Below, piece after piece: positions 27,244 through 36,001 of a stretch of 64,000 bases of DNA. The first letter of the stretch is position 1, and every line of letters starts with the position of its first letter. A program made the translations under genes and the position numbers. Below the pieces are notes generated by a model. That model was given only the letters and a program-made list of their open reading frames with translations. It made no database searches and was not told the DNA's origin. Source of the DNA: Ochrobactrum vermis (GTDB taxonomy: Bacteria; Pseudomonadota; Alphaproteobacteria; Rhizobiales; Rhizobiaceae); NCBI RefSeq assembly GCF_002975205.1, contig NZ_PCOC01000002.1, positions 1,925,501-1,989,500 of the forward strand, in the 5' to 3' direction.

Positions 27244-27893
27244 GAGTGCTTACCATTATGGGGCTGGATATCGAGAAGGCTCTGGCGGGCGCGGGTCAGA
27301 AATTCCTTGCGGTCCTCGCCGTCGCGAAGCTGCACCGGCGCACCAAAAATCACGCGACACAGAAGCGGCACGGGCAGCATTGCGCCCTTGGGCAACACGC
27401 GCGACATGTTTTCGATCCAGCAGGGCACCAGCTCGACATCAGGACGCGCCAGCGCCAGATTATAGATGCCGGAGCGAAAGCGCAGCAGCGCTTCATCGGT
27501 CATGTTGCGTGTGCCTTCGGGAAAGATGATGAGCGAATGGCCATCAGCCAGCGCTTTCAGCATCACTTCCATCGGGTCTTGCGTGCGTTCCACCCAGTTG
27601 CGCTCGACCAATACGGTGCGCAGCAGAACTTCCGCCATGAACTGGCGCACGCGGTTTCCCCGCCAGTAATCCGCACCGGCAACAGCGCGGGTGCGCGCAC
27701 GCTCCTCCTGATCGAGACAGGAGGAGAGCAGGATAAAATCGCCATGGCTGGTGTGATTGGCAAAATAGATGCGCTGATTGCGCGATGGGCCAGTGCCGCC
27801 CCAGATCGGCCGCACCCCGGTAATCCCGCGCGACAGGATCGCTAGAAGCGAGCCGAAAATCGATTGCACCTGATGCCGGATCAGTTCCCGCAT
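27240..27893 (-). CDS. Lysophospholipid acyltransferase (PlsC family)
   Basis: The protein has 217 residues. The acyltransferase motif HX4D is FANHTSHGDF (about 46-53), with FPEGTRN as the third block and VELVPCWIENMSRVLP following. It would acylate lysophosphatidic acid or a related lipid, supplying the substrate of the adjacent CdsA-family enzyme. Its stop overlaps the start of that gene, so the two reactions are coupled in expression. The E. coli ynb operon lacks this gene. Confidence 0.88.
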   Translation of the reverse strand: MRELIRHQVQSIFGSLLAILSRGITGVRPIWGGTGPSRNQRIYFANHTSHGDFILLSSCLDQEERARTRAVAGADYWRGNRVRQFMAEVLLRTVLVERNWVERTQDPMEVMLKALADGHSLIIFPEGTRNMTDEALLRFRSGIYNLALARPDVELVPCWIENMSRVLPKGAMLPVPLLCRVIFGAPVQLRDGEDRKEFLTRARQSLLDIQPHNGKHS

Positions 27894-27894
27894 A

Positions 27895-28314
27895 TCAAAG
27901 CCCCTGACCGGATGGCACCGCAGCCATCAGAATGAAAAGCACGATGCCCAGCCCCACAAAAAAACGCTGGCGCCCCACGATGCGCCGCGAACCGGCAATC
28001 CGCGCGGCAAGCGGACGGACCGTACCGTCACTGGAACGCAGGCCCATGCGCTCAAGAATATGGTCCACCTCACCCAGGCCCGTTTCATCGGAACTGGCGA
28101 CCAGCCGGAAAAGTGCAGCATCGAACAGAAGATGCGCTGCAATTCCAAGCACGATCAATGCGCTTGCCAGAAGCAGCGGCCAGATCAGCCAGAAAGCCAG
28201 ATCGTGCACCGGACGCAGGAAGGGGCCTGCCGCAAGCAGCACGACGGCGACTGCGATGCCGATAAAGGCATTGCGGCGCAACACGATTGCGATGGAGGTT
28301 GCCGGAGAATTCAT
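27895..28314 (-). CDS. Small membrane protein of the lipid cluster
   Basis: The protein has 139 residues with three hydrophobic stretches: IVLRRNAFIGIAVAVVLLAAGPF, LAFWLIWPLLLASALIVLGIAAHLLF and a C-terminal FFVGLGIVLFILMAAVP. I do not recognise the family. Its ATG overlaps the stop of the PAP2/phosphatase gene (28311-28314) and it ends 1 bp before the PlsC gene, so it is an integral member of the operon. A start further upstream exists but would overlap the previous gene heavily. Confidence 0.7.
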   Translation of the reverse strand: MNSPATSIAIVLRRNAFIGIAVAVVLLAAGPFLRPVHDLAFWLIWPLLLASALIVLGIAAHLLFDAALFRLVASSDETGLGEVDHILERMGLRSSDGTVRPLAARIAGSRRIVGRQRFFVGLGIVLFILMAAVPSGQGL

Positions 28315-29636
28315 GCCACCCCCTCGGCGCGATGCAGGTGAACAGGCCAACCCTTGGAGCAGATCAGCGTTTCCGCCTCCCAAGCACTGGCTACACGACC
28401 GGTAGAGACGAGCCACTCGACGGCAACAGTCGCGCTGCGCTGAAAACCAAGCGCACAACAGATCAGCACCGGACCATGATGGCGCGCAGCTTCAACCGCA
28501 TCCAATGCCAGTCGCACTGTTTCGGATGCGGGTGCGATCAGATCAATCGTGCCAAAGCTTTTCCATTCGATTGAATGGCGTGCCAAATGGCGTGGTGGCA
28601 CCATTTCAGCGGCAAGATCGACGACGGTAGCAAAGCGGGAAAGCTCCGCTGGTTTTGGAAACCGTCCAAGAAACACCCCGTCGGCAAGCTCGATATGCGG
28701 CGGTAAATTGCGGGTCCAGAACCGCACGTTCAGTCTGGCAAAAAGCCGGTAGGGCCAAAGAAGCCAGCAACTCGCAAGACTGACCGATCCATCTGTCTGT
28801 TTCTGAAAAATGCCTGCGCCCGCACCGAAATAGCCAAGAGCGACGATAACAAGTGCGATCACGGGCCAGAGCCAGAAAATCGCATAGCCAGTGATGGACA
28901 GGCCGTGGATTGCCAGAGCCAGAAACGGGACTGCACCCGCCAGATAATAAAATCCGATCCTTCTGGATTTAGGGTCTGGTGTGAGCTGAAATTCTGCCAG
29001 CGGCGAAGGACCGCTGCGCGGGAAAAGCCACAAGGCAAACAGGCCAAGCAACGCGCCTGCCGGAATATCGACCGCGTGGTGCTGATAGGTGGTCAGCACG
29101 GACAGACCGATCAGCAGACACCAGACATGCCAGACCACGCGCATGGCATCGCCCATTACGCGACGCATCTGGTCCCAGATGATAATCAGCAGCGCGATAT
29201 GCAGCGAGGGTGCCTGATTGAACGGCTTGTCGAAGCCGCCCAGCACATCGAACATGAAACCCGGAAGACCAGCTGTTGCCGGTTTTACGAAGGTTGCAGT
29301 CAACGGAAAGGCGACGAAGCAGACAACCGCCACGATCTGCGCGGTGAGATAGCGCTTTGCCAGCCGGTCGACCTGCTCCGGGCTGTCATTGACGAACAGT
29401 GCAATCGCATAGAACAGATTGACCGACCAATAGGGAATGATGCTCCACGCAATGAAGGGCACATGATGTTCCCATTCGAAAGCAAGGTTCGGGACGTGAC
29501 CTTGCTGCGATGCGAGCCAGTTTGCCGTGCCGTAGGTCAGATAGAAAAAGGGGCCAAGAAACAGGAGCCAAAGGACCGCGCGGCGGATCACTGACCGCCG
29601 TGAAGATCCATCCAGTTCCGTTAATTGCGTGGTCAC
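28311..29636 (-). CDS. PAP2 / dual-specificity phosphatase fusion (YnbD-like)
   Basis: The protein has 441 residues from the GTG at 29636, which overlaps the upstream stop (GTGA) and has GGAG before it. The N-terminal membrane part carries PAP2-like motifs (QAPSLHIALLIIIWDQ and TYQHHAVDIPAGALLG). The C-terminal cytoplasmic domain is a dual-specificity phosphatase with CX5R loop ICCALGFQRSA and upstream general-acid region VVDLAAEM. Both domains remove phosphate from lipids or phosphoproteins. In E. coli YnbD has the same fusion. A likely job is dephosphorylation of a phosphatidyl-alcohol phosphate made by the CDP-alcohol transferase (inference). Confidence 0.85.
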   Translation of the reverse strand: MTTQLTELDGSSRRSVIRRAVLWLLFLGPFFYLTYGTANWLASQQGHVPNLAFEWEHHVPFIAWSIIPYWSVNLFYAIALFVNDSPEQVDRLAKRYLTAQIVAVVCFVAFPLTATFVKPATAGLPGFMFDVLGGFDKPFNQAPSLHIALLIIIWDQMRRVMGDAMRVVWHVWCLLIGLSVLTTYQHHAVDIPAGALLGLFALWLFPRSGPSPLAEFQLTPDPKSRRIGFYYLAGAVPFLALAIHGLSITGYAIFWLWPVIALVIVALGYFGAGAGIFQKQTDGSVSLASCWLLWPYRLFARLNVRFWTRNLPPHIELADGVFLGRFPKPAELSRFATVVDLAAEMVPPRHLARHSIEWKSFGTIDLIAPASETVRLALDAVEAARHHGPVLICCALGFQRSATVAVEWLVSTGRVASAWEAETLICSKGWPVHLHRAEGVA

Positions 29637-31417
29637 GCTTCGCCGTCTCCGATGCGTTCTGCAATCGAGACGGTGAAAATGCCCCACTGATCGACGCGCT
29701 GTTCGATCTTGCGATAGCCTGCCTTCTCGACAAGCTGATCCATTTCGCCCTGCGTGCGCCGACGCATCACCCATGCCTCTCCGCCGCGATGCGACGTCAA
29801 AGCACGCGCGATCATTTCAAGCTGCGGATGCCATGGCTGGTTGGTGTAGATCAGCAAGGAGCCGGGCTTCTGCACGCGGGCCAGCCCCGACAGCGAACGA
29901 TTGATCAGCGCATTATCGGGGAAAAGCTCGTAAAGACCGGAAACGATGGCTAGGTCTGGATGTGGCGTGACCGCCGCGAGGCTTTCCGCATCGAAAGCGT
30001 CACCCTCTTCCATATGGGCTATGGCCTCCAGCCCGCGATCCTTGATGAGTTTGTTGCCCGCCAGCACATTGATCGGTGAATAGTCGCGCAAATGAATGCT
30101 GTCTGGCATTTCGTCCGCGCGCACCACAGCATCGATCACATAGCGGCCATGACCGCAGGCAATGTCGAGAATATTGGTCGAGCGGCCTTCGCTTCTGAGG
30201 CGCTTGAGGGCTTGCCCGATCAGTTCTTCCAGATGCACCTTGCGCTGGCGGATACCACGCCAGCCGATGGCTTCCAGAAACTGCTTGTCGATGAGCTTGC
30301 CACCCGGCCCCAGGCCGCGCGCTTCATTCTCATAGACATAATCGAGCGTGGAACCGGAATCGAAACCCGTGCGCTTGCCGACTTTCAGCCCGTCTGAAAA
30401 CAATGCGCCAAAGGCAAGCGAAGCACGTGTCGACGCCCAGTAAAGCCCCTGCGCTGTCAGAAGCGGCAGCGGGCTCGACAAGCGGTCCGCCTCGTCGCGC
30501 GTATGGCCCGCAATATGCGCTTCCGTCAGATCGGCGCGTTGTGGCACCTCCGCAAAACGAGCCTCGATGAAATCGTGGATGAATTCCATTGCCGGTTTGC
30601 GATCACGCTCGCCCAACGTGTCGTGGTAGAAACCTTTCAGAACATACCGCTCCTTGATGCAGCTGCCGAGATTCTCGAAGAAGCGATGTTGCGGCGCGGG
30701 GCGCACGACAAAATCGCTGCCGGAAATGAGCAGTTGCGTTGGAACTGTAATCGCCCGCGCATCGTCCACCACACGCTTTGCCGTCTCGTAAAGTTGCAGC
30801 AGGATATGCGACGCAATGGGCCGTGTGATCAGCGGATCGGTGCGATAGGATTCAATGCGTTCCGGATCATGGGTCAGGAATTGCGGCTTGACGTAGGAAT
30901 TGACATAGAACGTACCCTTCAGCTTCTGCCATAGGCCGATACCTTCCTTGGCAAAAGGCACATAGAGCTTGATGTCGAAGGCAGGCGAAGCCAGCACCAG
31001 CGCACGGATATTGGGCGCATAATCATGCACCCATGCCGCCGCGAGAACAGCACCAACGCTCTGCGCGATAATCGCCACATCCTCGATGGCGGTGCCCGTT
31101 TCCGCACGAATATGGGTTACGAAACTGTCGAGGTCACGGATCGATGCGCCGAAGGACGGGGAAAAGCCACGCACGCCCGGCGACTGGCCGTGACCGCGCG
31201 CATCCCAGGCATAGAAGGCGTAGTCGTCCAGCCCCAGCTCATCGACAAGATGCGCGACGCGTCCGCTATGCTCGTGCCCGCGATGCAGCAGAACGATGAC
31301 GCTCTTCGGCTTTTCGGAGAGTGATGGCCAGAAACGGTAAAACAGTGACGTGCCGTCATGGGTGGCGAACTGGCTTTCCTGCGCCGCGCGATACCGATTT
31401 ACTGCGTGCTCGTTCAT
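29633..31417 (-). CDS. Alpha/beta hydrolase - SAM methyltransferase fusion (YnbC-like)
   Basis: The protein has 594 residues. The N-terminal hydrolase (about 1-300) resembles lysophospholipases/monoglyceride lipases: VLLHRGHEHSGRV, WDARGHGQSPG, nucleophile AQSVGA (alanine in place of the first glycine of GXSXG), and a late HDTLGER histidine. The C-terminal half (about 340-594) is a class I methyltransferase with SAM motif ILDIACGHGRYVIDAV, then MEEGDAF and PDLAIVSGLYELFPDN. E. coli YnbC has the same two-domain layout. It is the first gene of the leftward lipid operon; GGAGAGGGGA precedes the ATG. Confidence 0.85.
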   Translation of the reverse strand: MNEHAVNRYRAAQESQFATHDGTSLFYRFWPSLSEKPKSVIVLLHRGHEHSGRVAHLVDELGLDDYAFYAWDARGHGQSPGVRGFSPSFGASIRDLDSFVTHIRAETGTAIEDVAIIAQSVGAVLAAAWVHDYAPNIRALVLASPAFDIKLYVPFAKEGIGLWQKLKGTFYVNSYVKPQFLTHDPERIESYRTDPLITRPIASHILLQLYETAKRVVDDARAITVPTQLLISGSDFVVRPAPQHRFFENLGSCIKERYVLKGFYHDTLGERDRKPAMEFIHDFIEARFAEVPQRADLTEAHIAGHTRDEADRLSSPLPLLTAQGLYWASTRASLAFGALFSDGLKVGKRTGFDSGSTLDYVYENEARGLGPGGKLIDKQFLEAIGWRGIRQRKVHLEELIGQALKRLRSEGRSTNILDIACGHGRYVIDAVVRADEMPDSIHLRDYSPINVLAGNKLIKDRGLEAIAHMEEGDAFDAESLAAVTPHPDLAIVSGLYELFPDNALINRSLSGLARVQKPGSLLIYTNQPWHPQLEMIARALTSHRGGEAWVMRRRTQGEMDQLVEKAGYRKIEQRVDQWGIFTVSIAERIGDGEA

Positions 31418-31558
31418 GCCATCCCCTCTCCACCGGTTTCCTCACGGGCCGATTGCCCCCAATTTCTATTGAGTGAAACCAAATGTTTGAATAAACGAGC
31501 TGGAGCGAACCGCAAATAGCTGTTCAATACTTATTCTTCGTTTCCCAAGAGATTCTTG

Positions 31559-32164
31559 ATGTCGGTTTATCAACTCAAGTCGCGTTTCCAGAATTTACTG
31601 AGACCTCTTGTCGTGCGACTTGCCGCAGGCGGTGTAACGGCCAATCAGGTTACAGTCACCGCCGCGCTCGTCTCGATCATACTTGGCGGTTTTCTGGCGT
31701 GGGGCGCAAACCCGGCATGGTTTGCACTCGTCCCGATCTGGCTGTTCCTGCGCATGGCGCTCAATGCCGTCGATGGAATGCTGGCGCGCGAACACGGGCA
31801 GAAATCGGCGCTTGGCGCCTATCTCAACGAGATCGGTGACGTTGTTTCCGATGCCGCGCTTTACGCACCGTTTGCGATCATCGCACCCTTTTCCGCGCCC
31901 TGGATTTTCGCGATTATACTTCTGGCTACCCTGACCGAATTTGCAGGCGTTACCGGCGCTTCCCTTGGATCAAGCCGTCGCTATGACGGACCGATGGGCA
32001 AGAGCGACCGCGCCGTGGTATTCGGCGTGCTTGGTGCCTGGATCGCCATCGGTGGCGCGCTGCCGGACTGGACTTTCTGGCTGCAGCCGCTTCTGTGCCT
32101 GCTTCTGGTCGCAACCACGGTAAAGCGCATCGCAAACGGCATAAACGAGACAGAAACCGGATAA
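31559..32164 (+). CDS. CDP-alcohol phosphatidyltransferase (YnbA-like)
   Basis: The protein has 201 residues with about five membrane segments. The family motif D-xx-DG-xx-AR-x8-G-xxx-D-xxx-D appears as NAVDGMLAREHGQKSALG followed by AYLNEIGD. The first and third metal-binding aspartates are therefore asparagine. That pattern may mark the YnbA subgroup; a curated alignment is needed to confirm it. It transfers a phosphatidyl group from CDP-diacylglycerol to an unknown alcohol. It is divergent from the hydrolase-methyltransferase gene (140-bp gap), completing the YnbABCD-like set. ATG 31559 is preferred to an in-frame TTG three bases earlier. Confidence 0.85.
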   Translation: MSVYQLKSRFQNLLRPLVVRLAAGGVTANQVTVTAALVSIILGGFLAWGANPAWFALVPIWLFLRMALNAVDGMLAREHGQKSALGAYLNEIGDVVSDAALYAPFAIIAPFSAPWIFAIILLATLTEFAGVTGASLGSSRRYDGPMGKSDRAVVFGVLGAWIAIGGALPDWTFWLQPLLCLLLVATTVKRIANGINETETG

Positions 32165-32256
32165 AAGAGGTTGAATCCGGCCTTCCGGCACTGGTATTGA
32201 CGCAATTGGGGCCTATGTTGGTCCATTCAATTCCAGCTCAATCGGAGGCCATGCCA

Positions 32257-32571
32257 ATGAAGAAAGCTAACGCTGCTTTTCTGTTTGCGGGCATACTCGC
32301 ATTTTCATCCGCGCTCAGCCCGGCACTCGCCGCCAGCAACGGCAGCTCTAAGCAACGGGCGAAGGAAGTCACCGCTGTCGTCAATGCCGTCGCGCAAAAA
32401 ATGCCCGACCAGCCGATCAATACGGTGATGTATATCCGCTCCAATAATTTCGAGGTTCTGGCCGGTGACTGCACCGTGCGGGCACATATCGTTTCGTCGG
32501 ATCACAAGGCAAAAGGCACTTCTTCCGACAAGATCAAGGTCCGGCTCAACAAGCGTCGCTGCGCGCGCTAG
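32257..32571 (+). CDS. Small exported protein of unknown function
   Basis: The protein has 104 residues. Signal peptide MKKANAAFLFAGILAFSSALSPALA is cleaved before ASNGSSKQRAKEV. The basic mature part contains two cysteines (GDCTV and RRCAR) that might form a disulfide. ATG 32257 lies 8 nt after GGAGG; ATG 32251 is too close to it. Not recognised; no domain evident. Confidence 0.75.
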   Translation: MKKANAAFLFAGILAFSSALSPALAASNGSSKQRAKEVTAVVNAVAQKMPDQPINTVMYIRSNNFEVLAGDCTVRAHIVSSDHKAKGTSSDKIKVRLNKRRCAR

Positions 32572-32584
32572 CTGCTTGTTTTCA

Positions 32585-32631
32585 CGCATGTCTCCCGAAA
32601 CCGGTTCCCACTTTCGGGAGACATGCTCTAG
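32585..32631. repeat. Palindromic repeat variant acting as a hairpin
   Basis: A perfect 15-bp stem, GCATGTCTCCCGAAA (32586-32600) and its complement (32612-32626), encloses an 11-nt loop with CCGGTTCCC. It separates two convergent genes and can act as a terminator for both. A related hairpin is at 34482-34527. Confidence 0.8.
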
Positions 32632-33539
32632 CTTCCTGTAAGCTGCGACTTTGCAACCGTCTTGACCACCCAGTCGGCAAAGACGCGAAGGCGATTGCTC
32701 AGATGCCGGTTGGGTGGATAGACCAGATAGATCGGCATCGGCTCGATCTGCCATTCCTGCAGGACAGGGCGCAAAGTGCCGCTTTCAAGATCCTCGCGCA
32801 CCATGAACAAAGGGGCCTGCACCACGCCGAGCCCTGCCCGGGCTGCGGCGAGATAGGTGGTCGATTCATTCGCCGCCACGACATAGCGCCCGTTGACCTC
32901 GATTTCCTCCGTCCCTTTTTTGAAACGGAATGGCATCTGCTGGCCGGTCGACGGCCGGAAATAGCCGACCACTGTGCAGTTACTGCCGAGATCGGACGGA
33001 TGGAGCGGCGTCGAGCAACGGTCGAGATATTCCGCCGAAGCACAGGCGATGAAATGCATGTCGCCGATGCGCCGGGCGATCAGCGACTGGTCGGTCAGCT
33101 CACCGATGCGAATGGCGCAATCGACATTCTCCGCCACATAATCGACTGGCCGATCCGATACGCCGAGATCGATCTGGATATCGGGGTAACGCTGGTGAAA
33201 CTCGATCAGCGCCGGAATGATGATGAGATTGGCGACGGCACTTGCCATTTCAACGCGCAGGCGACCTTTGGGCAGAGTCTGAGCACTCGACAGGCTGCCG
33301 TCAAGTTCCGCAAGATCGGCCAGCAAACGTGCTGCACGCTCATAGTAAAGCGCGCCGTCCGGTGTTACGAGAACACGGCGGGTCGTACGATTGAGGAGTT
33401 TTGTACGCAGATGGGCTTCCAATCCCTGGATGAGATTGCTGATCGTTGCCTTGGGCATATTGAGCGAGGTGGAGGCGCGCGTGAAGTTCCCGGTTTCAAC
33501 AACCCGGAGGAAAGCACGCATGGCCGAGAGCTGGTCCAT
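32628..33539 (-). CDS. LysR-family transcriptional regulator
   Basis: The protein has 303 residues. Winged helix at the N-terminus ([62 protein letters not shown]) is followed by the substrate-binding domain of the CrgA-like group ([30 protein letters not shown] layout: here [25 protein letters not shown]). ATG 33539 is chosen; the two codons before it start with TTG. It is divergent from the degenerate hydrolase and just upstream of the RND pump, so it may control that block. Confidence 0.9.
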   Translation of the reverse strand: MDQLSAMRAFLRVVETGNFTRASTSLNMPKATISNLIQGLEAHLRTKLLNRTTRRVLVTPDGALYYERAARLLADLAELDGSLSSAQTLPKGRLRVEMASAVANLIIIPALIEFHQRYPDIQIDLGVSDRPVDYVAENVDCAIRIGELTDQSLIARRIGDMHFIACASAEYLDRCSTPLHPSDLGSNCTVVGYFRPSTGQQMPFRFKKGTEEIEVNGRYVVAANESTTYLAAARAGLGVVQAPLFMVREDLESGTLRPVLQEWQIEPMPIYLVYPPNRHLSNRLRVFADWVVKTVAKSQLTGS

Positions 33540-33664
33540 CTTCAATAACCGTCATTGTTCGAGATTCTGGACAGTGTAACCAATTATAGGGGACTATTCC
33601 AGTTCATAGACAATGATAATATCTAACCATGGCGGTTTGCCGCTGTATATGAAGGCCAGGAAAG

Positions 33665-34480
33665 ATGTGCGAGAAGTTTAGTGTAGAGACAATGCAAGCG
33701 GGTAAAACCACTTGCACGGCACGCGTTTATCGTGGCGCCAAATTGCTCTCTCCCCCGCCGGTGATTTTACACCTTCACGGTGGTGCTTTCTCGGTCAACT
33801 GCCTTGGTGCCTGCGAACGCGTTGCCGAAACACTTGCCGAGGCGGGTGCGGTGGTCGTGTCGCCGGAATATTCGTCGGCCTGCCTCAACCCGTTCCCGGC
33901 GGCGCTTGAGATAGCCTACTCCATTTTGACTTCAATGCGCGAGCGTTGCCCGGAATTTGCGCACAAGAAGTCGATGCTGTTCGTCGCCGGTGAAGAGGCG
34001 GGCGGTAATATTGCAGCCGGCGTGGCCCTTATGGCGCGCGATCAGTATCTGACCGATCTCAAGGGCCAGATACTGCTTTCGCCCATGCTCGACCCCTGCC
34101 TCGCCACGGCATCTTTCCGCAAATATTGCCCGGAAAGTGCCGTTCAGACGATGTCGGATGGCTGGCAGCATTATCTGGGCGAGTGTTCGGGTTTCACCCA
34201 CCCCTATGCTGCGCCCGCCCTGTGTACGCGTCTTGCTGGCCTGGCACCCACTTTGCTGGTCACCAGCGCCCAATGTCCGATGCGCGATGAAACGCAGGCC
34301 TATGCCGAGCGTCTCCGTCAGGCGGGCGTGAAGGTTCAGTCTCATGTCTTGCCCGGAAAAGCCGGCTGGATACCTGAAAACAAGGTGGCGGGCACTGACT
34401 GGTCGCCACAGGAACATACACTTATCGACCTGTTTTCCGACTTCTTCCGGCAGGCAGGTGCAAAGCCAATCGCAGCATAG
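33665..34480 (+). CDS. HSL-type alpha/beta hydrolase homologue lacking catalytic residues
   Basis: The protein has 271 residues. The oxyanion motif HLHGGAF (36-42) and the fold-specific SPEYSSACLNPFPAALEIAY match hormone-sensitive-lipase-type esterases. The nucleophile motif, usually GDSAGG, reads GEEAGG (109-114), so the serine is glutamate. The usual C-terminal catalytic histidine is also missing (LPGKAGWIPE), although an acid remains in CPMRDET. It is therefore probably a pseudo-enzyme with a binding or regulatory role. Intact reading frame and AGGAAAG before the ATG argue against random decay. It lies upstream of the RND efflux genes. Confidence 0.8.
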   Translation: MCEKFSVETMQAGKTTCTARVYRGAKLLSPPPVILHLHGGAFSVNCLGACERVAETLAEAGAVVVSPEYSSACLNPFPAALEIAYSILTSMRERCPEFAHKKSMLFVAGEEAGGNIAAGVALMARDQYLTDLKGQILLSPMLDPCLATASFRKYCPESAVQTMSDGWQHYLGECSGFTHPYAAPALCTRLAGLAPTLLVTSAQCPMRDETQAYAERLRQAGVKVQSHVLPGKAGWIPENKVAGTDWSPQEHTLIDLFSDFFRQAGAKPIAA

Positions 34481-34535
34481 AGCATGTCTCCCAAAAGTGG
34501 GAACCGGTTTTTGGGATAAAGACATGCTTGAAACA
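34480..34535. repeat. Dispersed palindromic intergenic repeat, copy 4
   Basis: GCATGTCTCCCAAAA and TTTTGGGATAAAGACATGC (34482-34527) form an imperfect hairpin around GTGGGAACCGG, followed by a TTGAAACAA end as in the other copies. Confidence 0.8.
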
Positions 34536-34596
34536 ATCAGTTTTAAAGTCCTCCCAAGCTTTGATCTGATGCTCACATTGAAGCCGGCCCCCACCG

Positions 34597-34672
34597 GTTA
34601 GAGCGATGCTCTAACCTCCTTTATTGAGGGCATAATCTTATCGATCCCCGTTTCACGCCGGTCGGATTATGC
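34597..34672. repeat. Two adjacent small palindromes before the efflux genes
   Basis: GGTTAGAGC-GAT-GCTCTAACC (34597-34617) is perfect. GCATAATC (34630-34637) pairs with GATTATGC (34665-34672) across a longer spacer. The second ends 4 bp before the ribosome-binding site of the membrane fusion protein, so it may affect its expression. Confidence 0.7.
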
Positions 34673-34688
34673 TCTAGGAGATACAACA

Positions 34689-35879
34689 ATGCCATCGATC
34701 ACAGCCCGCCGGGCCCTTTGGGGCGCCGGCCTGAGTATCCTATTGTCTGCAGCAGGCGGCGGCGCCATTCTCTTCGGCGTGCCACACCTCAAGGCCGATG
34801 CTGCAACCGATATTTCCGCTCCACCGCCTGCCGTGCCGGTTTCGGTCGCCAAGGCAGAATCGCGACGCATCGTGAGCTGGGAAGAATTTTCCGGCCGCCT
34901 GGAAGCGATTGACCGGGTTGAAATCCGCCCGCGCGTCGGCGGCGCTATCCTGAAAGCCCATTTCCGCGAAGGCGCACTGGTGAAGCAGGGTGACCTGCTC
35001 GTCACCATCGATCCCGAACCCTATGCGGCGGCGGTCGAAAAGGCGAAAGCGCAGGTTTCAGCCGAAGAAGCCCGTCTTGCACTGGCTAAGACGGAACTGG
35101 AACGCGGGCGCCAGCTCGTGACCACTCGCACGCTTGCCCAGAGCGGTCTCGACCAGCGCTCCAGCGCCTATGACGAGGCGCAGGCAACCTTGCGTTCGGC
35201 CAAAGCCGCACTTCGTTCAGCCGAGCTCGATCTTCAATATACCGAAGTACGCGCGCCGATTTCCGGCCGCGTCGGGCGGCTGGAAGTCACGGCAGGCAAT
35301 CTGGTTGCCGCAAGTTCCGCCTCGCCGGTCCTGACCACACTTGTTTCGGTCGATCCGATCTATGCAAGCTTCAGCGCCAATGAGGAAGTCGTCACCAAAG
35401 CGCTTGCCAGACTGGCGACATCGCCGGGCGGCAACGCCATTGAGCGCATTCCGGTTCAGATCGGTACAGCGGCAGATGATGGCACACCAATTTCCGGCCA
35501 TATCCAGCTCATCAACAATGAAGTCGATGCCACGACCGGCACAATCCGCGTTCGCGCTGCCATCGACAACCCGGATGGCAGGCTCATCCCGGGCCAGTTC
35601 GTCCGCATCCGCCTTGGTGAGCCAGATCCGGATCAGAAGCTCGTGGTTAGCGACCGCGCGATCTCTTCCGATCAGGACAAGAAGTTCGTCTTCGTGGTCG
35701 GCGCGGATAACAAGGTTGAATACCGGCAGGTGGTTCTCGGTCGCAACTATGACGGCCTGCGCATTGTCGAAAGCGGGTTGAAGCCCGGCGAGAACATCGT
35801 CGTCAACGGCCTGCAACGCATTCGTCCGGGCGTGGTCGTCGTGCCGCAACCCGTCACCGAAACACTTGCCAAGAATTGA
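34689..35879 (+). CDS. RND efflux periplasmic adaptor (membrane fusion protein)
   Basis: The protein has 396 residues. A single N-terminal membrane anchor (ALWGAGLSILLSAAGGGAILFGV) is followed by the HlyD/AcrA layout: lipoyl halves EIRPRVGGAILKAHFREGALVKQGDLLVTIDPEPY and YTEVRAPISGRVGRLEVTAGNLV flank a coiled-coil hairpin, then beta-barrel and membrane-proximal domains. It links the inner-membrane pump encoded next door to an outer-membrane channel not found here. Similar Brucella pairs are named BepDE and BepFG; I cannot tell which, if either, this is. GGAG precedes the ATG. Confidence 0.92.
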   Translation: MPSITARRALWGAGLSILLSAAGGGAILFGVPHLKADAATDISAPPPAVPVSVAKAESRRIVSWEEFSGRLEAIDRVEIRPRVGGAILKAHFREGALVKQGDLLVTIDPEPYAAAVEKAKAQVSAEEARLALAKTELERGRQLVTTRTLAQSGLDQRSSAYDEAQATLRSAKAALRSAELDLQYTEVRAPISGRVGRLEVTAGNLVAASSASPVLTTLVSVDPIYASFSANEEVVTKALARLATSPGGNAIERIPVQIGTAADDGTPISGHIQLINNEVDATTGTIRVRAAIDNPDGRLIPGQFVRIRLGEPDPDQKLVVSDRAISSDQDKKFVFVVGADNKVEYRQVVLGRNYDGLRIVESGLKPGENIVVNGLQRIRPGVVVVPQPVTETLAKN

Positions 35880-35933
35880 TAGCAACAGTGCGCGCCTGAG
35901 CGCGCGCTAACCGCAAATGCTCAGCCTAAGTAA

Positions 35934-35959
35934 CCCGCGAGAACGCATGTTTTCGCGGG
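35934..35959 (+). promoter_or_regulatory. Intercistronic hairpin between adaptor and pump genes
   Basis: CCCGCGAGAAC / GTTTTCGCGGG (one G-T pair) with loop GCAT. There is no U run, so it is more likely an mRNA stability or partial-attenuation element than a terminator. Confidence 0.5.
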
Positions 35960-36001
35960 CCGGGAGAGTATTTGCCCATCCGCCTAAAGGGGGATAAACA
36001 G

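Noticed and set aside
32095..32256. Upstream extension of the small exported protein frame
   Set aside because: It overlaps the CDP-alcohol transferase gene and would bury the signal peptide; ATG 32257 has GGAGG at the right distance.
33665..34480. Calling this gene an active carboxylesterase
   Set aside because: The nucleophile serine and catalytic histidine positions are not conserved.
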